In this document: positions 30,925-36,950 of the stretch, piece after piece
How the letters are laid out: the number at the start of each line of letters is the position of its first letter
How positions within the stretch are numbered: position 1 is the stretch's first letter
Notes under the pieces: generated by a model
Database searches by the model: none
Told to the model about the DNA's origin: nothing
The model's input: the letters and a program-made list of their open reading frames with translations, nothing else
IMG/VR virus record: IMGVR_UViG_3300031784_000095
Coordinates: 1 to 37,311 of that record
Length of the DNA stretch: 37,311 nt
Strand: one strand, 5' to 3'
Origin: a virus
Made by a program: the position numbers and the translations under genes

Positions 30925-31625
30925 GCCAGAGGCTTCAAGCCTGCTGTTGCGAATCGAATCCGTGTCAAGGGCCGTTCGGTAGTTGCTGCTTTCCTGACGG
31001 ATCGTGCCGCAATGTGGCGTGCGCTCACTACTGTTCGCAGCAGGGCGGCATCTTCCGCCCAAATGTCCAATGCTCCGGCAATCCGTGCGTGCCGCCTACG
31101 CAGAAATGCAACTGCGACGATGCGACTTGGCGCAAGGTGAACTTGTGGGTAAGCATCGTCCGTATTTGGACGCACACAATCATATTGGAAGCAGATTCTT
31201 CCGTTCCACCAGACCTGTACAGCAAGCAGCAATACACGCTTTTCTATGTGACGAGTTACAATGTAACGCAAGCCCGAATTGATGCAGGCGAAATCCCTCC
31301 AATTCCATTAGACAATCCTATTCCAGCATATTCGTTTGGAACGAGTTACTTCAAAAACGGACAACAGGATGTGACAAGCATTCTGACGGTGCAAGAGTTT
31401 CGTCTTGACCAGCAATGCTGTCAAAATGTGTCGCAGACTTTTACTGTGAATGGGCCTGATGACTATTACTACGACGCTCAAGGCAATTCCGAAGGCCCAT
31501 ATCCAACTTCATGGAGCGTCATTGAGTCCGAAAGTGCATACTATTGCTGTCCCGGATTTGGCTTCTGCTACGACTGCTGCTGCCAGCGCATCCCGACAGC
31601 CTGCGCGCAAGTAGGAACATGCTAA
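30921..31625 (+). CDS. Cysteine-rich tail-cluster protein
   Basis: 234 aa from GTG 30921. By my count 23 of 234 residues are Cys, in two clusters: residues 8-53, with G-S-C-C-F-P-D-G-S-C and C-S-Q-Q-G-G, and the C-terminus, with Y-Y-C-C-P-G-F-G-F-C-Y-D-C-C-C. The G-x-C-C...D-G-x-C...C...G-G pattern looks like a small disulfide-rich module. The central part (about 60-165) is a beta-like domain without Cys. No signal peptide is present. A virion surface protein with disulfides, or one that binds metal, is plausible. Confidence 0.7.
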   Translation: MSQRLQACCCESNPCQGPFGSCCFPDGSCRNVACAHYCSQQGGIFRPNVQCSGNPCVPPTQKCNCDDATWRKVNLWVSIVRIWTHTIILEADSSVPPDLYSKQQYTLFYVTSYNVTQARIDAGEIPPIPLDNPIPAYSFGTSYFKNGQQDVTSILTVQEFRLDQQCCQNVSQTFTVNGPDDYYYDAQGNSEGPYPTSWSVIESESAYYCCPGFGFCYDCCCQRIPTACAQVGTC

Positions 31626-31990
31626 ACCCACCTCCACAGCCATCCTTCACGCTCATGCGCGACATGCGCGAGGCTATGGATCGCGTGCGAGCCGATCACC
31701 TTCGGCAGCAGGCTGAAGATCCGACCTACTGGGAGCGCGACAAGGCCGCACAAGCGGCAGCGCAGCAGACTCTGGCGCACGGCCCCATGCACTATATTGC
31801 AGGCGCAGCGAAGGCCGTAGTGGCCTCCGTTACCGCTGACAGCCCAATGTCCGAGCGACGGCTAGCAATCTGCAAGGGCTGCGACCAATGGGACGGCTCG
31901 CGGTGCAGGCAATGCGGCTGCTTCACGGGCTTGAAGGTGCGCTTGCCTGCAGAGCGTTGTCCTATGGGAAAGTGGGAAGCCGAAAGGTAA
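31619..31990 (+). CDS. Zinc-ribbon protein (DUF6171-like)
   Basis: 123 aa. ATG 31619, preceded by TAGGAAC, overlaps the previous gene by 7 bases. The C-terminus has C85-K-G-C88, C96-R-Q-C99-G-C101-F and C114-P-M-G-K-W, a compact zinc-binding pattern seen in many phage proteins of unknown role. The N-terminal half is helical and charged, with an Ala-rich centre. Confidence 0.75.
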   Translation: MLNPPPQPSFTLMRDMREAMDRVRADHLRQQAEDPTYWERDKAAQAAAQQTLAHGPMHYIAGAAKAVVASVTADSPMSERRLAICKGCDQWDGSRCRQCGCFTGLKVRLPAERCPMGKWEAER

Positions 31991-31999
31991 ACTGACACT

Positions 32000-33367
32000 A
32001 TGCCCCCTAGCCAACTTCCTGATTTCGGTGCGCGCCTTGGATCGCTGTTCGGATATGCGAACAATGTGTATACCACGACGCAGCCTCTTTGGGACATCGG
32101 ACAGAACATTGATACGGTCTTGTCGCTGTACGAAGGCACGCAGTTCCGCCAAGACACGGCGAACCTTGCTCCATTGACGAACTACTCAAGCGGTCTTTCT
32201 TCGACGCTTGGAGTTTCGATTTACGCGGCAATTCAAGAAAGCATCACGGCCACGATCATCAATGACATGCGCGACCTCTACAGCGCATACGACGGCACGC
32301 TGACCACGGCTCTTCGCAAGTTGCGCGATCAGATGATTTCGGAGTCGTACAAGTTTGAGGCTGTTGGATCGTCAAGCGTGACCTATACCGCGACGAGTGG
32401 CAATCAGGGAACGGGAACGGTGTTGGTGCGTGCTTACCGTCCGGCTTCGTCCAGTCTGTACCTGCAAGAAATGTTCAGCGAAACGATTCGCATGAACTGC
32501 ACCGTCGGCGGCGATGTGTCGAACTTTGGCGAAGCGAGTTTCGCGTTCAGTGGATTCTCTAACTACGCAGCGAACAACATTGCTTGGCCCGGTGGCTCCG
32601 GACTGAACACCACGGTGCAGGCCACCAGCGCAAGTATTACCGCTAGCGTTGGCGCACCCGGCGTAAGCATTCTTGCCAACGGCGATTTTGAGTCTTGGAG
32701 CGGCAGCACGCCGCGTGCGTGGACGATCGTGACGGGCACGGCAGGAACGCAGGTGACGCAAGGCAGCACGCCGTGCCGTGGCACTTACGCACTTCAGTTC
32801 GTCGGCAACGGATCGACGCTGACTCGTATTCGACAACAGATCGCATCCGGCTCCGGCGCACCCACAAGCGTGCAGGCCGAAACGGATTATGCGATCACAT
32901 TCTGCGCTCGCGTGGCTGCTGCGACAACGGGAACCGTCGTGGTGGCTTTGCGCGATGCTGCGGGAACGACGGTCGGTTCTGCAGTCACCCTTACTCTCGC
33001 TAGTTTGACTACGACCTACACAACGCAGAGCGTGACATTCAGCATTGCGAAGGCTTCGCTTCCAACCACGCTTTACCTCGACATCTACAGCACGACGGCA
33101 ATCGCAGCGGGCGGCACGCTGATGATTGACGAAGTCGTGTTGGCTCCGATGACTCGCCTGTACGCGACTGGCCCATCCGTCCTCATCACTTGCGGACAGA
33201 CGGACTGGGCAGCGAACGACTCGGGAACTATTGCAGCCGTGAGCGACCCTAGTACAACTGGCTTGTTCATGAAGGGATTCGCAAGATGGGTCGGTGCGGA
33301 GCGTCAGGGCATTTACCTGCCGCTGACCGGAACCAACACCCTCGCAGATACGCTTGTGACGATCTAG
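32000..33367 (+). CDS. Tail protein with carbohydrate-binding-like module, paralogue of the 23085 gene
   Basis: 455 aa. The N-terminal helical part is followed by M-F-S-E-T-I-R-M-N-C and W-P-G-G-S-G-L-N, shared with the 23085-gene protein. A jelly-roll module (about residues 228-390) begins L-A-N-G-D-F-E-S-W-S-G-S-T-P-R-A-W-T, characteristic of CBM_4_9-like domains. It likely forms a host-glycan-binding part of the tail. It is the last rightward gene, and its TAG stop overlaps the stop of the opposing gene (CTAG at 33364-33367). Confidence 0.78.
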   Translation: MPPSQLPDFGARLGSLFGYANNVYTTTQPLWDIGQNIDTVLSLYEGTQFRQDTANLAPLTNYSSGLSSTLGVSIYAAIQESITATIINDMRDLYSAYDGTLTTALRKLRDQMISESYKFEAVGSSSVTYTATSGNQGTGTVLVRAYRPASSSLYLQEMFSETIRMNCTVGGDVSNFGEASFAFSGFSNYAANNIAWPGGSGLNTTVQATSASITASVGAPGVSILANGDFESWSGSTPRAWTIVTGTAGTQVTQGSTPCRGTYALQFVGNGSTLTRIRQQIASGSGAPTSVQAETDYAITFCARVAAATTGTVVVALRDAAGTTVGSAVTLTLASLTTTYTTQSVTFSIAKASLPTTLYLDIYSTTAIAAGGTLMIDEVVLAPMTRLYATGPSVLITCGQTDWAANDSGTIAAVSDPSTTGLFMKGFARWVGAERQGIYLPLTGTNTLADTLVTI

Positions 33368-33648
33368 CGTTTCTTCGGATCGCGCGTGCGCGTGTTCCGT
33401 TTGTTACGCAGAGGGTCGCTAGCCATACCTCGCGTCGTGCGAATCTTGTGTGGCATATCCAGCAGATTGCGTATCTCGTCGGCGAACAGGCAATCGCCCG
33501 TGCGAGTCAGGCGCAACATCGTTTCCAAACGATCTAGCACCGTCGCCAGTTCGCTGGCTTGAATCGGATGGCGTTGCCCCAAGAACACAACGCACGCCCG
33601 TAGGCGGTCTGTAATTGGCTCGGGAATAGTGTCGCGAACGGGCTGCAT
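33364..33648 (-). CDS. Small basic protein, end of the leftward module
   Basis: 94 aa, starting at 33648 after GCAAGG. Helical centre (P-E-P-I-T-D-R-L-R-A-C-V-V-F-L, L-A-T-V-L-D-R-L-E-T-M-L-R-L-T) and a very basic tail (R-N-K-R-N-T-R-T-R-D-P-K-K-R). No family recognised. A strong minus-strand terminator lies just upstream of it, so it may be expressed only by readthrough. Its stop overlaps the stop of the convergent tail gene. Confidence 0.6.
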   Translation of the reverse strand: MQPVRDTIPEPITDRLRACVVFLGQRHPIQASELATVLDRLETMLRLTRTGDCLFADEIRNLLDMPHKIRTTRGMASDPLRNKRNTRTRDPKKR

Positions 33649-33676
33649 CCTTGCAGGCTGGCATCGTAAACGAAAA

Positions 33677-33704
33677 CGGCCCCGGCACGGAAGTACCGGG
33701 GCCG
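33677..33704 (-). terminator. Minus-strand intrinsic terminator
   Basis: A perfect 9-bp GC stem (33677-33685 with 33696-33704) and a 10-base loop. Read on the minus strand it is followed by TTTTCGTTT, so it terminates leftward transcription after the small membrane protein gene, or attenuates it before the gene at 33648. Confidence 0.75.
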
Positions 33705-33705
33705 C

Positions 33706-33726
33706 AACCGAATGGGGTATTCGGTT
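33706..33726 (-). repeat. Second hairpin adjoining the terminator
   Basis: A perfect 8-bp inverted repeat AACCGAAT (33706-33713) and ATTCGGTT (33719-33726) with a 5-base loop lies immediately ahead of the minus-strand terminator. It may assist termination or RNA stability. Confidence 0.6.
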
Positions 33727-33752
33727 CCGAGACACCAAAGGTCAGTATAGGG

Positions 33753-33881
33753 TCATTCGTCCTCCGGGAGCCGCACGCCGATGGTTCGGCGTTCATCGGG
33801 GTTCGCGATCACGCTGGCGACCCATCCGAAGATGCAAAGCACACACACGAACGACGCGATGATGAACAGGTCAGTTAGCAT
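33753..33881 (-). CDS. Small single-span membrane protein
   Basis: 42 aa, too short for most ORF callers. An N-terminal hydrophobic segment (L-F-I-I-A-S-F-V-C-V-L-C-I-F-G-W-V-A-S-V) is followed by a charged tail ending L-P-E-D-E. The start at 33881 has GAGGTG at good spacing and overlaps the upstream gene by 11 bases. This gene organisation and the clean membrane profile support it as real. Function unknown. Confidence 0.6.
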   Translation of the reverse strand: MLTDLFIIASFVCVLCIFGWVASVIANPDERRTIGVRLPEDE

Positions 33882-34146
33882 GAGTCACCTCGCAGTGCTG
33901 GCAGTCATCGGACAGGGCGGTGAGCGGGCTGCCGCATCGTTCGCATCGCGCAGGCTTGCCAGTGAACGCTGCCAGTTTCGCGAGCCGAATGGCGAGCCGT
34001 TCGTTGCAGTAGCAGATGTTCTTCTTGTGCTTGCACATCTTGCCTTCCAGCGTCGTTTCAAACATCTCAAGGATGTTGCACAGATGCGTTTCCAGCCGCA
34101 CGACGCGGCATCGCAGGCGAGCAGTTTCAAGTTCTTCGTTTGTCAT
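33871..34146 (-). CDS. Small protein with zinc-ribbon-like end
   Basis: 91 aa. Cys pairs C68/C71 (C-E-R-C-G) and C82/C85 (C-Q-H-C) form a zinc-ribbon-like end. Three more Cys (38, 45, 47) and an N-terminal helix precede it. Start 34146 has GGAGACACC directly upstream, the same ribosome-binding sequence used by several early genes. Possible nucleic-acid- or protein-binding function. Confidence 0.7.
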   Translation of the reverse strand: MTNEELETARLRCRVVRLETHLCNILEMFETTLEGKMCKHKKNICYCNERLAIRLAKLAAFTGKPARCERCGSPLTALSDDCQHCEVTHAN

Positions 34147-34232
34147 GGTGTCTCCGGTAAGTGGTTAAAGATGAAGTACGCCAACTACCCCAAGCACATC
34201 GGTCGCAGTATGGCGAATGCTTTGGCAATTAT

Positions 34233-34631
34233 TCAAGATTTCCGCAGATCGCGGAGCGCAGAATCGAACTGGCTCCACAAACCTGTTTGTCTCGCGAGTA
34301 TGGCAGCCTCAATTACGGCGTTCTTTAGATCGCTACGGCTCGTCGGTCGCGAGGGAACGAACAGGTCGCCGACCCCAACCACCCAAACGATTGCCTGCCG
34401 ATTAGAGCGAGTAAGCCTTCGCCTCCCGCTGTCACGAATCAAGCCCATGCGACTCAAGCGAGTGAACAGGGGCGAAACGGATTGGTGCGTGCCATCCACA
34501 TGAACCTCGTATTCATCGCAGGTCACGCCGTACTCGCAGTGAAACTCCATGAAGTTCAGCAGCAGGCGCATCTTCTCGGGAATCGCTTCGCGAGCAGCGT
34601 CGTATGCCAGCAGGCTGGTGTCTCGCCTCAT
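34233..34631 (-). CDS. Winged-helix-like DNA-binding protein
   Basis: 132 aa from ATG 34631, which overlaps the upstream stop (ATGA). A longer start at 34676 would overlap the neighbour. The block H-Q-S-V-S-P-L-F-T-R-L-S-R-M-G-L-I (about residues 49-65) followed by R-R-R-L-T-R-S-N-R-Q-A-I-V-W-V looks like a recognition helix and beta wing of a MarR-type winged helix. It may regulate the leftward or divergent transcripts (inference). Confidence 0.72.
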   Translation of the reverse strand: MRRDTSLLAYDAAREAIPEKMRLLLNFMEFHCEYGVTCDEYEVHVDGTHQSVSPLFTRLSRMGLIRDSGRRRLTRSNRQAIVWVVGVGDLFVPSRPTSRSDLKNAVIEAAILARQTGLWSQFDSALRDLRKS

Positions 34632-34843
34632 CGGGCTGCCTCTTTCTTCTTCTTCGGTCGTGTCGGAGTCTTGCATGGAGTGAACCGGAAACCACCCTTT
34701 TCCAGCGGAGTCACGCGCACGCAGTCGAACTCCACGCCACGCTTGCGAAAGTTCTGCGCCAGTTGGTAAGCCTCTGCTGCGTCGAGTCCAACATCGACGG
34801 AAGCGACAGTCGTGTACTCGGTTTGAAGTCGATATTTAGCCAC
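34628..34843 (-). CDS. Small basic protein
   Basis: 71 aa from GTG 34843, preceded by AAAGGAAC. Looks like a small alpha/beta unit: Y-T-T-V-A-S-V-D-V-G-L-D-A-A-E-A-Y-Q-L-A-Q-N-F-R-K-R-G-V-E-F, ending in a Lys/Arg-rich tail. Unknown function. Overlaps both neighbours by a few bases. Confidence 0.62.
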   Translation of the reverse strand: MAKYRLQTEYTTVASVDVGLDAAEAYQLAQNFRKRGVEFDCVRVTPLEKGGFRFTPCKTPTRPKKKKEAAR

Positions 34844-35096
34844 GGTAGTTCCTTTCGATGTGAACGCGCACGGGATTGCCGTTCGTCGGAAACACGACAC
34901 GCTGGATGGGGTCGTGAATCATCGCATCCTGATTTGCGTACAAGCAAACGCACTCGGGGCTGTCTTCGTTTCCGAACAGGCAGAATGAGCGGAATGCCTG
35001 AACGGTCACGCCACGCAAATGTGTTTCGCGTAGCCATTGGCAGTCTTCTTCGGTGTTGAAGTAGGCCGGAGGTCGAAGTGATGGTCGCACGGTCAT
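34836..35096 (-). CDS. Small protein of unknown function
   Basis: 86 aa from ATG 35096, with AAAGGA upstream on the minus strand. Compact alpha/beta sequence (E-D-C-Q-W-L-R-E-T-H-L-R-G-V-T-V-Q-A-F, V-R-V-H-I-E-R-N-Y). It overlaps the GTG gene by 8 bases. No family recognised. Confidence 0.6.
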   Translation of the reverse strand: MTVRPSLRPPAYFNTEEDCQWLRETHLRGVTVQAFRSFCLFGNEDSPECVCLYANQDAMIHDPIQRVVFPTNGNPVRVHIERNYRG

Positions 35097-35108
35097 AGGA
35101 GAATCCTT

Positions 35109-35471
35109 TCAGCGGTTAGGAAGAACCTTGTTGATCGCGTCCACGCACTTCACAAACGCCGGGGAATACGGTTCGATTTCCAGCATGTTGGCGTAGTCCA
35201 AATTGGGCGTGCGGTCATCTTCGTCAACGACCGACTTGTATCGCTGTGCCCGGTCGATTGCGTTGTTGAGCATCTTCCGAACTGCTTCGTCAATGATCGC
35301 GGACATCACGATGTGGAAATCAATTCCGTAACTGGAAATGACATCAGCCATCATGCGCCATTCAAGAATGAGGCCAGTTGGCTTCTGAATGAAAGATTCG
35401 ACTGCGCTGCATAGGAGTGCGTGAAGATCGTTCGCTTTGAGTTGAATGATGTAGGGGTTGGTCGGAGTCAT
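35109..35471 (-). CDS. Helical protein of unknown function
   Basis: 120 aa from ATG 35471, preceded by AAGGACACTCA. Predicted helical (H-A-L-L-C-S-A-V-E-S-F, V-M-S-A-I-I-D-E-A-V-R-K-M-L-N-N-A-I-D-R-A). No motif recognised. Its leader contains the two-hairpin arrangement shared with other early genes. Confidence 0.62.
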   Translation of the reverse strand: MTPTNPYIIQLKANDLHALLCSAVESFIQKPTGLILEWRMMADVISSYGIDFHIVMSAIIDEAVRKMLNNAIDRAQRYKSVVDEDDRTPNLDYANMLEIEPYSPAFVKCVDAINKVLPNR

Positions 35472-35499
35472 TGAGTGTCCTTGTGAATGGGTTGCGTGT

Positions 35500-35545
35500 C
35501 CTGCGACGATGCAGGGGATGGGAGCCGCGATGGCCGTGCGGCTCC
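35500..35545 (-). promoter_or_regulatory. Two-hairpin leader before the 35471 gene
   Basis: On the minus strand a stem of 8 bp (35521-35528 with 35538-35545) is followed by CCTGC/GCAGG (35500-35504 with 35511-35515) with loop ATCGTC. The small hairpin has the same loop as the one before DUF932 at 36890-36905. Confidence 0.55.
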
Positions 35546-35559
35546 GCACCCTTGAACCG

Positions 35560-35778
35560 TCAGGCCTTGCTCAAATGCTTGCTCACAAAGATGGCTTTGT
35601 GCAGTTCTGCGTGCAGGACATCAAGTGCGATCAGGTCTGCTTCGGCAGTCGCCCACGATCCACGACCGGGCGATGTGGCGTTGCGTTCCGCCGCGTCCTG
35701 TGCTTGCTTGATTGTGTTGGCAAGTGCCTCGGTGATGTCGCGCATGACTTCGGGAATGATGTTCAGAGTGATCTTCAC
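35560..35778 (-). CDS. Small helical protein
   Basis: 72 aa from GTG 35778, preceded by GGAGACAGCC. An in-frame extension upstream covers non-coding leader, so I discarded it. Helical with I-P-E-V-M-R-D-I-T-E-A-L-A-N-T-I and A-L-D-V-L-H-A-E-L-H-K-A-I. Unknown function. Confidence 0.58.
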   Translation of the reverse strand: MKITLNIIPEVMRDITEALANTIKQAQDAAERNATSPGRGSWATAEADLIALDVLHAELHKAIFVSKHLSKA

Positions 35779-35818
35779 GGCTGTCTCCAATCTGCCCCCG
35801 TGGGGCATGGTTGCGTTT

Positions 35819-35853
35819 CCTGCACGATGCAGGGCAGGCCACCCCCGTAGGGA
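35819..35853 (-). promoter_or_regulatory. Two-hairpin leader before the 35778 gene
   Basis: On the minus strand a 7-8 bp stem with a TACG (UNCG-type) loop is followed by CCTGC/GCAGG (35819-35823 with 35829-35833). ACGCAACC follows, as in the leader at 35500. A further 6-bp hairpin lies at 35794-35808, nearer the start. Confidence 0.5.
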
Positions 35854-35875
35854 TGGCGAGCCGAACACCGGGCGA

Positions 35876-36310
35876 TCACGACAGGTCTTCGCGGAACGAC
35901 ACGCGGAACCACCGCACGCCGCGAGTGCCGCGATCGCACGGATTGGGAATTTGCAGTTCGACAACCATCATCTCTCGGATCACCCAGTACGCGTGCTGCA
36001 CGGCAGTCGTGCTGACGAAGTGCGGAATGTTGTTCTCGGGAGAAGTCCAGCGATGAAGCCAAAGAGCAAACATGATTTCGCGCACCTCGTCCTCGCCCAA
36101 CTGGTCATGCACCACGATGTCCCACAGGTGAGCGAAGATCGAACGGCAGTTGGTTGAGTGATCCAAAGCCTTGTACTGGCGGATCGAAGCCGGAGTCATG
36201 TAACGATAGAACTCATTGAACTGGCTAGTGGTGAAGCAGCGATCAATCTCGCGGTTCGCTGCAACGGGCACGCGGTTCAGGACAGGGACAATTTCGTTGT
36301 CTGGAAGCAT
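35876..36310 (-). CDS. First gene of the leftward operon, unknown function
   Basis: 144 aa from ATG 36310, preceded by GGAGACACCAA. Alpha-rich with several Trp and His residues (F-A-H-L-W-D-I-V-V-H-D-Q-L-G-E-D-E-V-R-E-I-M-F-A-L-W-L-H-R-W) and strands near the C-terminus (V-R-W-F-R-V-S-F). As the promoter-proximal early gene it could be a host-takeover factor, but this is position alone. Confidence 0.62.
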   Translation of the reverse strand: MLPDNEIVPVLNRVPVAANREIDRCFTTSQFNEFYRYMTPASIRQYKALDHSTNCRSIFAHLWDIVVHDQLGEDEVREIMFALWLHRWTSPENNIPHFVSTTAVQHAYWVIREMMVVELQIPNPCDRGTRGVRWFRVSFREDLS

Positions 36311-36340
36311 TTGGTGTCTCCAAAGGTGGTTCAGTGAGTT

Positions 36341-36358
36341 CGCCGCACCCCTGCGGCG
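36341..36358 (-). promoter_or_regulatory. Leader hairpin of the leftward operon
   Basis: CGCCGC (36341-36346) pairs with GCGGCG (36353-36358) around a 6-base loop in the untranslated leader between the divergent promoter and the gene starting at 36310. Confidence 0.5.
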
Positions 36359-36389
36359 GTCGACCAAGAGGCTGGCCGACGCTTCTATT

Positions 36390-36402
36390 GTGGCTCCATT
36401 CT
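36390..36402 (-). promoter_or_regulatory. Putative leftward promoter -10 region
   Basis: On the minus strand TAGAAT (36397-36402) is a 5/6 match to a -10 box, with TTGGGG at about 18 bases upstream as a weak -35. An alternative uses TTGCTT in the left arm of the inverted repeat with a -10 near ACAATA. Assignment is tentative. Confidence 0.35.
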
Positions 36403-36480
36403 ACAGGAAAGCAACCCCCCTCCCCAAACTTTCCCCAATAATTCAACAAATAGTTCCCAATAACCACTTGCTTTCTGTAG
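36401..36480. promoter_or_regulatory. Divergent control region with large inverted repeat (operator-like)
   Basis: Left arm CTACAGGAAAGCAA (36401-36414) and right arm TTGCTTTCTGTAG (36468-36480) are complementary except for one bulged G. They flank a 53-base AT/C-rich centre that contains two near-identical TTCCCCAATAA / TTCCCAATAA blocks. The region separates the leftward (36310) and rightward (36547) early operons and is more AT-rich than its surroundings. It is a good candidate for a symmetric operator. Confidence 0.65.
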
Positions 36481-36495
36481 TAGACGAGGCATAAT
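36468..36495 (+). promoter_or_regulatory. Putative rightward early promoter
   Basis: TTGCTT (36468-36473) as -35 and CATAAT (36490-36495) as -10 with a 16-base spacer, about 50 bases before the first rightward early gene. The -35 lies within the right arm of the inverted repeat, so a bound regulator would block it. Confidence 0.5.
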
Positions 36496-36546
36496 GACCG
36501 CGTTGGGCCGTGTGGCCCCCCGAGACTCCGAACGAAAGGAACCGCA

Positions 36547-36852
36547 ATGAAGGCAGCAGACATGAAGAGGGTGAATCGCGTCGAGACCATGTGGTGGGAT
36601 GAGCGCGTTAGTCGCTGGCAGATTTATCGCACGAAGCGTCCCACTGCAGTTCACGACCGCATGCGCAACGATTACGAAGGTCGCACTTGGTACTGCAACG
36701 ATCCCCGAGATGGCTTCACCTACGAGATCATTGAGGTGGTTGAGAGCGATGGCTACAAGGCTCGCAAGGATCGCGAAGCGAAGGCCAAGCACGCCCAAGC
36801 GATTGAACGCCGTGCCCGAAACCTTGCGGCACGCGCCGCGACTGTGGCCTGA
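36547..36852 (+). CDS. First rightward early protein, small and basic
   Basis: 101 aa. ATG 36547 is preceded by AAAGGAACCG. The N-terminal half is rich in Trp, Arg and Tyr (M-W-W-D-E-R-V-S-R-W-Q-I-Y-R, G-R-T-W-Y-C-N-D-P) and the C-terminal third is a Lys/Arg/Ala helix. It may bind nucleic acid. No family recognised. A strong hairpin follows it. Confidence 0.65.
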   Translation: MKAADMKRVNRVETMWWDERVSRWQIYRTKRPTAVHDRMRNDYEGRTWYCNDPRDGFTYEIIEVVESDGYKARKDREAKAKHAQAIERRARNLAARAATVA

Positions 36853-36857
36853 CGGCT

Positions 36858-36905
36858 CCGGGGTGTCCGCCCGTTCGCGGGCGGCATCCCCGGCATCGTC
36901 GCCGG
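36858..36905 (+). promoter_or_regulatory. Two-hairpin leader before DUF932, with mutually exclusive pairings
   Basis: CCGCCCG and CGGGCGG (36867-36873 with 36878-36884) close a TTCG tetraloop, with an outer stem 36858-36863/36888-36893. The bases 36890-36894 can instead pair with 36901-36905 (CCGGC/GCCGG, loop ATCGTC). The two pairings share bases and cannot form together. Confidence 0.6.
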
Positions 36906-36950
36906 ATACACCAAATCGCCTCAAGTGAGGCAGAAAGCAAGAGACACCAA

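Noticed and set aside
34200-34503. Plus-strand open frame through the winged-helix gene
   Set aside because: It is antisense to a run of minus-strand genes linked by ATGA overlaps with good ribosome-binding sites, and its protein resembles nothing I recognise.
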